Assembly: GCA_016859345.1 (NCBI GenBank)
Contig: CM029121.1
Coordinates: forward strand, 23,554,843-23,618,842
Reading direction: 5' to 3'
Source of the DNA: Istiophorus platypterus
Lineage: Eukaryota > Chordata > Actinopteri > Istiophoriformes > Istiophoridae
DNA: 64,000 nt
Shown: in pieces, positions 35,143 to 45,779 of the stretch
Position numbering within the stretch: the first letter of the stretch is position 1
How the letters are laid out: each line of letters opens with the position of its first letter
The notes under the pieces: model-generated
Told to the model about the DNA's origin: nothing
Seen by the model: the letters and a program-made list of their open reading frames with translations, nothing else
Databases searched by the model: none
Translations under genes and position numbers: made by a program

Positions 35143-37897
35143 GTAACTGCTTTTCCATCCTCCCTCAGTGCTATTATTGACAATTAAGTTAATAAAAAGA
35201 TCTTTTATTTACCTCATTTGAACAGTCGGGGTCTAGAATAAGCACCTTTTTAAGAATATTTGACTAAAATGTTTCATGTATTTTTTTTTTAATATAAATT
35301 CTTATTTTTGACTTTTAAAGTTCATATTTGAATTTTGGTAAAATAGCGGCTCTTACTTCCGCGCAAGGTCAACTCGCTGGAATTTTCCGGAGCTTTCAGC
35401 TCTGCAAATGGGCTGAACTTGCAGTAAGTGGCGCTTTACGCTTCACGCTCAAAGCGCTTTACACTCTGTGCTGCATTCACCCATTCACCCATTCACCCAT
35501 TCACAAACACACACACACACACACAATCACACAAACACACACATACATACATTCACACAGCGCTTTTCCATTCACACACACACACAAAGCCATGGGGGGT
35601 TGGGGTCCAAACTTTGCCCAGGGACGCTTTGAAACGTCGACTGGATGAGCTGGGGATCGAACCGCCGACCTTCTGGTTGGTGGACGGCCTCCGCCTCCAC
35701 CTGCGCCTCAGCTGCCCCGTTTTATGACTTATATTATTACTTACATCAGACTAATATTTAATGTTGCACCGCTGGGTTCATGAGCGAACCCAGGAAATCG
35801 AGGCCAGGTTCGGGCGGACCGTTGCTGGCCCGTCTTCAGGCTCGAATGAGAGCTTCCAGGCGCAGGTTGAATCATCACGCACTTTCTACGCAGAAGTGCG
35901 AACACTCACATTGGTTAAAGTCGTCTGTGAGCCTGGTGAGGCTGTATTGCAAAAAAAAAATAGAAAAGGCTTGAAATCATTATTTTTACGTAACAATGGA
36001 TCAAATGACTCCAAGTCTTTTTGAACAGCTCTTGAAAATCTTATTGGAACGTTTTTTTTGTTTGTTTGGTTGGTTGGTTCTTTTTTTCTATATCTTCCTA
36101 CATTTCAAAGAATAAATAGTTGGTTGATGAAAAATCGGAGGTAGATTTATTCAGTGCTGTAACTGGTCGTTACCAACCCTGGTTGTTGAGTAGGTTTGTT
36201 TTGAATTGCCCTTCCTGTCGGATGTCGATGGCGGGCAGACGGGCTTCAGTGTGACATGAGCATGACGAGCCGAGAGTCTGTGGTTTCCGATGTGCTTGGG
36301 TGGGTAGAAATGACTCATGCCATTGCAGTCACACTTTTTGGCAGGTTGCTGACTTCCTGCCCCCCCAGCACGCCGTACATGGGATAAAATCATCCAATCA
36401 CACAGCTCTTCTAGGCTGCCCAAATGTTACTGGGTCTAAAGGATCCAATTCTGATAATATGAAGAGTAATTCTGTGTAATGCATTCACAGTTTTTGCAGC
36501 CACTCCTTCTCCAGTGACTTTGTCGGGGGGGCTTTTTGAGCCAGTGTGCTTCATTAGATTAACATGGAAGGTGCAGTACCACGAGTGGCCACTAGGCCCG
36601 GACTGAAGACGTTTAGTGGCAGGTTTTAGAGTTTTCTCAGTTTCCGTGAAGGCTGTTCACTTTTTTACACTTGACCTGAGGAAAGGATTCGCTAGATTTG
36701 GAAGCTCAATCCCACTCTGATGTCTTAGCTTAGCGTGAGAGATCGGAAACAGTGAAGTAGCTAGCTCTGGTTCTGTGCATAGGCGGCAACACCTGGCCAT
36801 TGTTCTCTCGTAAAAAACGCAACTTGTCACTCTCACAGCCCGGTTTTTATACAGATTAAACATTAGAGATATAAAATGTTGGTTATTGAGCTTTGGAGTT
36901 GCCGACAGGTGGGTTTTGTTACTTTCGTACAACAGCCAGACCGCCTGCTTCCCCCCGTGTCCCCTATTCGCGCCAAGCTGAGCTAACTAGCCGCCGGCTG
37001 CAGCTTCATATCTAAGAGACAGGGCGTGAGAGCGGCGTTGATCTGTTCATCCGAAGCGAATAAGCACATTCACCCCGGACGTCAAACCGTTGCGTTAAAG
37101 TCATCTGCCTCGATGTGAACTCCATGTTAAAAACCCAGATGACTGACACATTTACACCACACGTCAGCATCGTGGTTACATCATAACGTCCACGTCTACA
37201 TCAGAGTATCAGGAGATCTCTGGGACATGCAGGAAAACTACAACATAGACAAAGAGATGACACTTCTATGGTTTTGAATATTGTAAACCTACATTTGTTT
37301 AGATTTTATTTTCTCCTATCCTCCATGAATCCGTCCCTCCCTCCGCTTCCAGACACCAACGTGTGCCACATCATCCAGCTGGCGGCCATCTGCAAACACA
37401 GAGTCTTTAATGTCTACATCCTCCCCCGTCGCGCCCCCACCCGAGACGCCAGCCTCCTCACGGGCTTCGCCCTCCACAACGGCTGCCTGTACCGCCACGG
37501 GGCCCCCTTGAGGACCTCCCCTCTCGCCGAGGCCCTTGCCGCCTTCATCCACTTCCTGAGCTCCTTCCACCGGCCCGTGCTGCTGGCGGCCCACAACGCC
37601 AGGGGGTTCGACATGCCCGTGCTCCACAGGGTGCTGCAGCAGTGCTCTCTCTGGCAGGAGTTCCAGCCTCTTGTGTACGGGTTCCTCGATACCTTCCTGC
37701 TGAGCAAGAACCTCTTCGACAATCTGGCCAGTTATTCCCAGGAGAAAATGGTCGAGCAGTTCCTGGGGAAGCGCTACGACGCCCATAACGCCATGGAGGA
37801 CGTCAAGGTGCTGCAGGAGCTGTTCAAGATGTGGAATCCTAGTAAATGGCATATCTCAGATTGTACCTTCAGGGTAAACTACGTAGCTTTGGCTTAA
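35091..37897 (+). CDS. plex9.1: Plex9-like DEDDh 3'-5' exonuclease, copy 1
   Basis: Two coding exons, 35091-35142 and 37353-37897, give a 198-residue protein. It is a TREX1-like exonuclease predicted to remove nucleotides from DNA 3' ends using two metal ions. Motif I is FFDLETTGL (residues about 9-17, Asp and Glu split from the rest by the intron). Motif II is AHNARGFDMPVL, with its Asp. Motif III is DAHNAMEDVKVLQ, with the catalytic His and last Asp. It is nearly only the catalytic fold: no RING, B-box, Pro-rich or transmembrane segment. The start is set by the ATG right after a good acceptor. A polyadenylation signal AATAAA lies at 38034-38039. It is named by similarity to teleost PML-like exon 9 proteins and by position; the .1/.2 numbering is a guess. 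A generic TREX-like annotation is the alternative. Confidence 0.83.
35143..37352 (+). other. Intron of Plex9-like copy 1
   Basis: A 2.2-kb intron containing a SINE-like repeat (35430-35722). It also holds a block at about 36640-37040 with cttagcttagcg and aagctgagctaactagc motifs, typical of a dispersed teleost repeat. No extra exon seen. Confidence 0.65.
35430..35722 (-). mobile_element. tRNA-like SINE-type repeat
   Basis: On the minus strand the element reads ggcagctgaggcgcaggtgg, then ggttcgatccc, a close match to the RNA polymerase III B box (plus-strand 35652-35663). A CA/CATT-rich body and aaagcgctt motifs follow. This layout matches abundant teleost short interspersed repeats; the exact family is not determined. 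Confidence 0.6.
37353..37897 (+). CDS. plex9.1: Plex9-like copy 1, second coding exon
   Basis: Starts DTNVCHIIQLAAICKHRVF after cttccag, and carries motifs II and III. Ends CTFRVNYVALA before TAA. A possible donor (gtaaac at about 37874) could extend the transcript, but homology with copy 2 continues past it. Confidence 0.9.
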
Positions 37898-40119
37898 AAA
37901 AAAGCTACAGAAATAAGAAGGAAAAATCCGATTGAGGAAAATATGCTATTTATAAATCAACATTTTTAATTGCGGTTTTGTACTCATCATAAACTCTCAG
38001 GTGGTCGGACAGGCTGAAATTTTTAATATCTAGAATAAAATTAAATTGAGGTTAAATTAAATTTCTTGTGAATTAGAGATAATAATAATAATAATGCATA
38101 TTAAAACCAAAACTCACAGATGTGTCATGTCCATCACGATTTATATCATTTAGTTTGTAGCCTTGTTGCCTAATGATCTGTAACATGTCTCATACTCACA
38201 AGTGTTGTAATGATCCCAGAACCATTAAACGGCTATGTTATCCTTCCAGAAAACTTGTGACCTCTGTCTTTGTTTCAGCGGTAATATATCTAAAATCATT
38301 TCAAAAGAAAATTTGTGAAAAAATTAAATTGGGGAAATCTTTAACATATCTATTTATGTTGGTTAGCTTTACCTAGCAATATAATCAATTAATTATATCT
38401 TTTCCACTGGGAAGATTTCAATAAAAGTAGCAGCAGCATCTCTGTTACTAAACTGTAAACTGTGTCCTGCATCACCTAAGTAAATCATAATTAGAGGTTG
38501 AATGAATAATGAGTGATTTGTCATTTTTAACCAGGATTGAGATCCCATTTCTCTCAGCACTCTTGAGCAACATATTCTCTCTTTGTTCTTGTAATTGCCT
38601 TACACATTTTCTTCAGGAAGATGGAAAGACAACACGATCCTCACTGAAATGTGAGACTCGTACTGCACTTTGCACAGCTGGGAGTAACCAGCGTCTCACG
38701 ATGTGAACGACAGATGTGAACAAAACGTAAGAAACTCTGCTGGACGATCCAGTGTGCCAGCACTTGGTTTGATGCAGCTGAACCCGCTGCCACCAACAAA
38801 CACGGAAGAACTGTTGTCATGTGAAAATGAGATTGAAGAGGGGTGTGAGTTGAGAATGCGATTCAGAAAGGATCAGTCGTGCAGCCCTAGTTAAAAGAAA
38901 GGTTCCACATCATCAGTGTAATGCCCCCAAAAAAAGAAAAAACTAATTGTGGCATGTGCAAGTTTGAGCAACAGGTTAGTCATGGACCTTTGTCACTTGT
39001 TAAACAAGGGGGTGAAATTATTACTCTCTGGGGTTGTGTGACAGCCAGAGGCACAGGAAACGTTGCACAGGCGGAGGCAAGAATCCTGGATGCAAATATC
39101 CTGCAGTCGACCGAGAAATCGAGACTGAAAAGAGGCCGGTTCCTACAAGCAAATCAACGATCCAAAGCTGACCACAAAAATCCACCTTGAGCTACTTCAA
39201 GACACACGAGCAGAAGCATTGTGAACGGCCGTCACGGCCCCCTGGCCTGCACGTCGCCGGAAATCTGTGGGCGCCTCTGAAACGCGCTGTTTATGCAGGA
39301 GACGGCGTAAAATATACCTCAGAACCTGAAGTAACCTGCAGAATGAGCGTGTGAAAATTCATAAATGAGGAATGGAAAGAGTCTCAGTGGGTAGCTCCTA
39401 GTTACTAACTAGGCAGGTTCTGTTTAATACTGTTTTGTTTTTTATTTAATTTGCAAAAAAAAAAAAAGTAACAATGCATTGACATTTGAAGAAATGTTCA
39501 TATTTTAATGTCCGTTTATGGCAGTGGTTGTATTTACCTCTTTTCACTTTCAAAAATAAACAAAAGTGTTTGTATTAGAGGTTTTTCTTTAAAAAAAAAT
39601 ATAGTTTTAATTAATAAATATATGATAATCAATAAATGATTAATATCTAATAGATCTAACAACCTAGCTACAACGAGATAAAGCTGGACACTATAGGTCA
39701 CAGGTCACTCACCTTTTTATGTGTATTTCGATTGTATTTTTCATAGGAAAGAGAAGTCAGTTGAAAAATAATTGATATATTGACATACTGCACGTCTTGT
39801 CTCATTGTTGGTCCTTCTGGGGAATAATACTTACATTTTTCCACGTTTATTTAATCAGTTGCTGTTTTTGTTTTTTGGGTTTTTTTTGTAAACGAGGCTT
39901 TTATTTTGAAAGCCGCGATCTTCCGGCCGGTGGCTTCCCCTCTGCGGAAGTGTGTGTTTTGTTTCCCCCGTGGCGGGAAAAAAACCCAAAACAAACCAAA
40001 AAAGCCTTTCACGAGTTGAATTCAACTTTATCGACGTCGTGTGGTCAAATATAAGAAAGTCAGAAAAGGCACCGCGGGCTCCGGTCGGACCTCCGGGACC
40101 CCGCGGAGGCTCCGGCGCG
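37898..40119. other. Region between the two exonuclease genes
   Basis: Holds the copy 1 polyadenylation signal, AT-rich sequence, a Tc1-type transposase relic (38940-39370) and the GC-rich upstream region of copy 2. No other gene recognised. Confidence 0.65.
38940..39370 (+). mobile_element. Degenerate Tc1/mariner transposase fragment
   Basis: The plus-strand frame contains SLVKQGGEIITLWGCVTARG then TGNV, and LKRGRFLQANQRSK. These correspond to the Tc1 transposase TVKHGGGSIMLWGC and FQQDNDPKHTSK regions. Further on, in another frame, GLHVAGNLWAPLKRAV matches SPDLNxIENLWxxLKRAV. Frame changes and lost catalytic residues show an old inactive copy; terminal repeats were not found. Confidence 0.75.
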
Positions 40120-40198
40120 ATGCGGAGGTCGGAGCCGGACGCGGCCGAGGAGCCGCGGCGCTCGCTGGTTTTCTTCGACCTGGAGACGACCGGGCTCG
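40120..40198 (+). CDS. plex9.2: Plex9-like copy 2, first coding exon
   Basis: MRRSEPDAAEEPRRSLVFFD then LETTGL, ending in phase 1 before gtaagc, in a CpG-rich region. Confidence 0.8.
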
Positions 40199-41916
40199 GT
40201 AAGCTGACCCCGGCGCGCCGGTCGCTCGGTCGGTTGCACCGTGAGCTTCGACCTGAGCCCCGGTTTTGTTTGTTTGTTTGTTTGTTTGTGTGTTTGTTTG
40301 TGTGTTTGTTTGTTTGTGTGTTTGTTCACCGTGTGTTGATGATAAAGAGCTTCGGTTCGTCACTGAACCAGAAAACAGATACACCTGACACCTGTCCGGT
40401 TATTTTACCCGTTACAGTGTCTCACTTAATTTTTTTTTTTACCAGGTAAAGTTGTTGTGAATTGAAAATGACCACGCCAGAAAGGAAAGTCGAATTTACT
40501 GAGTTTAATGTATCAGAAGTAAAAAGGCAGAGCAATGCGCTCCCGGGCAGTTAGACGTGCGCACGGACCTTCGGGAACTGGACTAGTTCAGCGGTTCCCC
40601 AGCAAAAAGGCGCTTAGCAGAGAGCGCGCAGAGTTTTTGTTGGGTTCATCTTAAGGAGGCCCATCGGTCAAAAGCGATCACTGGACGTGTCTTTCAGCAT
40701 AGTAGCAGAGCTTTCATCGGCTGGCAGGGCAGGGTCGAGGCTACATTCAAAAGCGTTGCTGAGCGAAGAAAGCAGGGACTTGCTCAAGGTTATCACTATC
40801 TGGCAGCTGGAAACATCTGAGGAGGTCAGGATGCTCTGAGAATGGCAGAACGCTTGAACAACAGTGTCGAGTTTCATGTGGCCTTCGCGTGTCTTCCCAC
40901 AGTTGGTTGTTTTTCACTCCCGCACGCACACTCATTTGTCGATTCTGTACTTTTCAACTGCGGCCTCAGCCGTGCATCGTGAATCATGCATTTTGAATTA
41001 TGTTTATTTCCAACAAAGTCTGAGTTACTGTGCGATTTTAACCTAATTTGCTTCCCTCGCCTCCTCTTTGTTGGTCGATTGACTAAAGGCCAACGTACCA
41101 CCAGCCTACAGCCATTTAATCAAAGTTGCTTTTCCCCCAATATGTGCTGCTCTAATACCCAGAGTCTGGAAGAAACTTTCCAGAAGAAGAAGGGACAAAA
41201 AGAATAAGACTTGAGTTTGATTCCACCCAGGTCAGAGCTGCGACATCGTCCAGCTGGCCGCGGTGAGCGGAGGCCACTCTCTCAACCTCTACGTCGTCCC
41301 CCGGGGTCGCATGCAGCGAGGAGCCGCCAGGGTCACCGGCTTCAGGGTCCGCAGACGGAGGCTGTACCTCCACCGCCGGCTCGTCCTCACCAACTCCCTG
41401 CGGGAGGCCCTGGTCTCCTTCGTGGCTTTCCTCCGGATGCTGGGGCGCCCGCTCGTCGTCGGCCACAACGTCCGCCGCTTCGACTGCCCGTTGCTGGCCC
41501 GGGCCCTGGACGAAACCGACCTCAGGGCGGAGTTCGAGTCCTCGGTGTCGGGCTGCGTCGACACCCTGCCGCTGGCCCGCGAGGCGCTGAGGGGCCGCGG
41601 CCTCCGGAGCTTTCGACAGGAGAACCTGGTGAGGGAGCTGCTGGGTTTGAGCTACGAGGCCCACGACGCCCTGGAGGACGTGCGGGCGTTGCAGGCGCTC
41701 TATGATGCGCTCGACCCCACGCCGGCGTTGGTTCGCAGGCATACGTTTACTCTGGACACCATGGAAAACAAGCCGGCTGCGGCAGCCGCCGAGGCTAAGG
41801 TGCCCTGCGGGGTGCCGGGACAGCGCCCCCTGTGGGAGCACTTCAGGCAGACAGTTAAGGTCACGGAGAGCGGAGGAGAGGACCACAATGGAGAGTTCAG
41901 TGGATTAAATCAATAA
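40120..41916 (+). CDS. plex9.2: Plex9-like DEDDh 3'-5' exonuclease, copy 2
   Basis: Two coding exons, 40120-40198 and 41231-41916, give about 254 residues. It has the same fold and intron position as copy 1. Motif I is VFFDLETTGL, motif II GHNVRRFDCPLL, motif III EAHDALEDVRALQ, so all four acidic residues and the His are present. It differs from copy 1 by a longer N-terminus rich in Glu, Arg and Asp and by a C-terminal extension of about 45 residues after HTFTLDTMENK, rich in Ala and Lys, of unknown role. The frame is open upstream of the chosen ATG, so translation could start earlier. Very GC-rich codon use compared with copy 1. The stop TAA (41914-41916) lies inside an AATAAA hexamer. It is named by similarity and position, as for copy 1. 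Confidence 0.82.
40199..41230 (+). other. Intron of Plex9-like copy 2
   Basis: A 1.0-kb intron with a (TTTG)n tract at about 40264-40326. Nothing else recognised. Confidence 0.75.
41231..41916 (+). CDS. plex9.2: Plex9-like copy 2, second coding exon
   Basis: GQSCDIVQLAAVSGGHSLNL follows the acceptor cacccag. Contains motifs II and III and the C-terminal extension. Confidence 0.9.
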
Positions 41917-41917
41917 A
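41912..41917 (+). terminator. AATAAA polyadenylation signal overlapping a stop codon
   Basis: The hexamer includes the TAA stop of Plex9-like copy 2. If used, the 3' UTR would be only about 10-30 bases. A second AATAAA is near 42420. Confidence 0.5.
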
Positions 41918-42786
41918 TCATTGACAGACTTTAGTTAAAAAAGAAATAATAATAATACCTTAACAAATGAGGCCATAACCCAGAAGACTGGCTCTTCCCG
42001 TGTAAACAGACCTGGGACCGTCCAGTTTCCTCCAGTTTTTTGATGTTGGAACAAGACCGATCGGTAACAGTATCATCAAACACGCTAATCTTCTTTTATT
42101 GAGGGAAGGGGGGGGGTCCCAGCAATGGTTTGTGGAAGATATTGAAAGGTGGAGGAGGGGAGTAGTCGAATGGTGCCACCTCATCTCTCTGCAGCACTTG
42201 CACCTTAACCTAACGGGGCCTTTTTAAAATGTGTGTCTGCTCCCCAGCGTTCAACCCAGGAGCCTGATTTTCAGTCATCAACAGGTGGAAATAATGACCA
42301 CTGCTGGAAAATTTGCCTTTTATTCAGCATATAGTTTGGTTGGGGGTTTGGGGGGCAAAACACAAACCTATGCATTTCCTTCAGTTTCAGGGAGCTCTGT
42401 GTAATATTTTTATTGGAGTTAATAAATCTGCTAATGTATTTCTACACTGTCTGACCTATACTACCTTGCTTATTGTTGTTGGATAAATATGTAAATATTA
42501 TTAAGTATTATATATTTCAAGGCCTGGGAGATATGGCTGATATCTCAATATGGCTGAATTATAAATAGAAAAACTGTTAGAGCTGCAGTGATAAAGTCAG
42601 TTGACAGAAAATTAATCTGCAACTATTTTTAGAATCATGAGGCTTTTCTTTGTAGCACATGAGTAAAACCTGAAACAAGACAAAATTACCCAGTTAACCC
42701 AGTAAACTACTTAGAACAGGCCCTCAATGGCTTTAACAAGAAAACTGTACAAACAAAACACAATAAGGAGTTCAACAGAACAAGGC

Positions 42787-42792
42787 TTTATT
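42787..42792 (-). terminator. Likely mpi polyadenylation signal
   Basis: On the minus strand the sequence reads tctAATAAAgcc, followed downstream by a T/G-rich stretch (ttgtgttttgtttg), the usual arrangement at a cleavage site. This would give mpi a 3' UTR of about 2.8 kb. Earlier signals (for example about 45165) are alternatives. Confidence 0.6.
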
Positions 42793-45560
42793 AGACCACT
42801 TCCACATACATGTTTTCTGCAGTCCCATGCTACAGCATCAGCATATTCAAAAATGCTAAACCATGCCCTCGCTAGAGGCATATTTTAAGAAATCTTCTCA
42901 CAATAGTTAAATAAAAATAATTAAGCTGAATCACTGTGGCCTTCAGGTTTGTGTGCATTTGAAGGACATGAGTTAAAAGTGGAAAGAAAGGAAACAAAAA
43001 AACTAAAAATCAAAAAACAGAATAAGCTGTGCAAAGTTGGGGAGGTACAGTATTAAAACTTAAACGTGACTTAAAATAATACATGTAAGAAAGGTGTTAA
43101 TTTGAAATTCAAAATCAGATATTTTTGAAACAGTGACTTCTACAAGAATATGTCAATAAAAATTGAAAAGATGGCAAATAGGTGGTTTGACAAAAATAAA
43201 TGGAGGCTCTACAATCTTAGATATGGAAGGATGAATCTGAGGTAATGGTTCTTTAATCCAAAAATATGCAGTGATTTTAACTATTAACACCCTTCTAATC
43301 TCTTCATATTCCCCCAACAGTGTCAGCAACAAGAAGTAACCAAAGGATTAGTGCATCTACATCAGGGACAAGCTAGCTAGCGATTGACCCACGTCACTAA
43401 CACGGTCATGAAGTAGGTAGAAGCTTCAGCGGCGTTTGCTCAATAAACTGCGGTTATTCATTCAAGTCAAAGAGGTGTTCAGCCACTGGCAGGTTGGCAG
43501 GCCGATTGCGCATTCAGTCTCAATTATTTGATTCAAGATAGTCTATAAAAACTCTTAGAACAAGAAAACCCATGACTCCACAATTGATTGAATTGAGATC
43601 GACCCTGGTTTGAACCGGAGTATTATACAGAAGTTGGCACCATACTGAAATAATATAGTTACAGTACCGAAACCAAATGGTCACCACATTCAAAAATGTT
43701 ACACTGCGAAGATAAACCACACACTCCATGATTTCATAGTGTACAGGTAAAACGTTGTAGTACAGTTGGTTCAGGGATTCTTTCTTCATGTTGACAAATT
43801 GGTAGACAGATCGGTACAAACAGCGAAAACATACAAAGTCTGAAAATTTTGGCTTCAAATATTCAGAAATACATATGTGTTTGTTCCTATAATACTATAA
43901 AAACCGAATGCAGCATTTTTTTCGTACAAATGTACAAGACGTGGATGCGGTAACGGACTTGGGTTGCAACGCGCAGGATTAGTGCATTTCCAGTCATGTA
44001 GGACAAGAAGTTTTAATCGATATGAATTCCTGATTCCTGCTGTAGTTGTGTGTCATGAGCACGGATCTAGTCGGTCTCCCTACTCCCCACTTTCTCCTGT
44101 TTTGTTTTTTTTAGGCTTTACGATTGTTCACTACTTTTTGAGAAGTTTTCAGGACTGTAAACATGCGCTGGTAACGGTTAAAAGCAGTAATACTCAGCCG
44201 GGTCAGCTCCATTCTGACGGGTGTGGTTGGTACCACTATCACACTCGAGACTGACGCCGCTCTTCAGTATTACTGCTCTGATAAAAACATGCACAGGCAT
44301 CTCAGTATTACACTATATGCTCTCAGCTGTCGATATACTAATTACCCCCCCCCCCCCAAAAAAAAAGAAAAAATTGGATATTTACTAGTTCAAGCAAAGA
44401 TTAAATGGATAAAACAGGTAGTTGCACCAGTGACCATGTAGTAGGTCAAGTTCTGGCCCCTAAAACAGACATGCTTAGTTCTACCCAGCAATGAGTGGTG
44501 GTGTACTGCACCAGTGTAAACATATCCCCCACCCTGCTGTTTGAAAAAGTCGCCGTGGGTAAGTGTTATCTTTAACCAAGACTTAAAAATAAGACTGTAC
44601 GGCTGTAGGTGCACGAAAAACAAACAGGTGCACTAAAAGATTTTTTTTTTTCCCTCACCGGAACTTCATCGTAACCTGATGAGGATCAAGTGTGTTTGTT
44701 GTTCAGTGTTTCAGACACACACTCAGTTGCCAGTGTATTAGATACATCTAGCTATAGCTAATGTGCATTCATGTAACCGTTCCACCTTCCTGAAGGTTAT
44801 AAAGTTTGTTTTCTGTTGATTTTAGGGATCAACTGTGTGATCATTTTCACAGCTGCAGTCTGTGGTGCTGTTTTTTTTCTGTTATACTGATGGATGTCTC
44901 TATTATTTTTGTCCACCCATTTATCCCATTTATCATTAAAGGAAGGCTAAATGACAGAAACACCTCTCTATATAAGTGCAATACAGTTCAACAGCAGCAC
45001 AAACTTCAGCCTCCAAAGTGAGAATTCTGTTGAATCAACACCTCTCTAAAATAGTATCAACATCATCACCTTCATGACAAAAGGATTGATTTTAGGACTG
45101 GACTGCATTGGTTTTAGCAAGGTGTACCTAATAAACTGGCAACTGAGTATATTTTACTATTATTCTTTTATTCTTATATGGTCTTTATCCAGCACCTAAC
45201 AAGAATTTGGGTTGTAAACATCCTCTGCTTTTTCTGTGGAGGATGCAAAGTTTTTTTGTAGAAAAAAAAAAAAGATGTTTCAATCAGTGGATTACTGCTG
45301 GATTTTAAAGCTGAGGAACATTGCTGCTGGTGTTAAGGGGCGACACAGCAGTCAGCGCACTGAGTTTGGTTGAGGGGTGGAGCAGCGGGCACAGACGGGC
45401 ATCGATACTCTGTCTGAAAGCTCCCTTAACTACCTACTTAAAAAGTGCACATCAGTCGTCGGGCTCATTCCGTAACGCAGTCTAGACATAGCAAAGTCAA
45501 ACCGGAGAAGAAACAAACAGGTAGTATGAGGTGGTTTTGTACACAGCCACAGACTCACAA
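42793..45560 (-). other. mpi: mpi 3' UTR (inferred)
   Basis: Non-coding region between the mpi stop codon and the likely polyadenylation signal. Contains a MITE (44721-45149) and homopolymers. No separate gene seen. Confidence 0.5.
44721..45149. mobile_element. Tc1-type MITE with terminal inverted repeats
   Basis: The left end starts actcagttgccagtgtatta and the right end finishes with ctaataaactggcaactgag. Together they form inverted repeats of about 29 bp with a few mismatches. The motif (cagttgccagtttattaggt) is that of a widespread fish Tc1-like element. The 430-bp interior has no transposase frame, so it is a non-autonomous copy, inserted in what is probably the mpi 3' UTR. Confidence 0.75.
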
Positions 45561-45779
45561 CTACAGGAGGCAGCAGGCGCGGAACATGTTCATCCCTGAC
45601 GGGGAGGTGATGTGCAGGGAGACGCCTTCATTGGCCGAGACGAAGAGGACGGTGCCCCGCCGCAGTGTGACGTCAGAGAGAGCGGCGGCGGAGGTCGCTG
45701 TGGCATCACCTTCGATGACCAGGAGGATGCTGGCACTGTCGACCGGAGCCACGGTGTACTGCTTCACCGAGGCTGGGAC
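45561..45779 (-). CDS. mpi: mpi exon 8 (C-terminus)
   Basis: VPASVKQYTVAPVDSASILL, then TVLFVSANEGVSLHI and MFRACCLL before TAG. Acceptor gtccag. Confidence 0.97.
   Translation of the reverse strand, partial: VPASVKQYTVAPVDSASILLVIEGDATATSAAALSDVTLRRGTVLFVSANEGVSLHITSPSGMNMFRACCLL

Noticed and set aside
35652..35663. A possible tRNA gene from the B-box match
   Set aside because: No convincing A box, acceptor stem or cloverleaf around it. The flanks fit a SINE-type repeat instead.
37316..37852. Long minus-strand open frame (178 codons)
   Set aside because: It is antisense to the well-supported exonuclease exon and is explained by the GC-rich codon use there. No family resemblance.
37874..37897. 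Extra splice donor at the end of exonuclease copy 1
   Set aside because: Alignment with copy 2 continues through this point and a stop follows at once. No downstream exon with a matching phase was recognised.
40264..40326. Regular TTTG array considered as a CRISPR-like array
   Set aside because: A plain microsatellite without spacers, in a vertebrate intron.
41152..41886. Minus-strand open frame of 244 codons
   Set aside because: Antisense shadow of exonuclease copy 2, GC-rich, with no recognisable domain.
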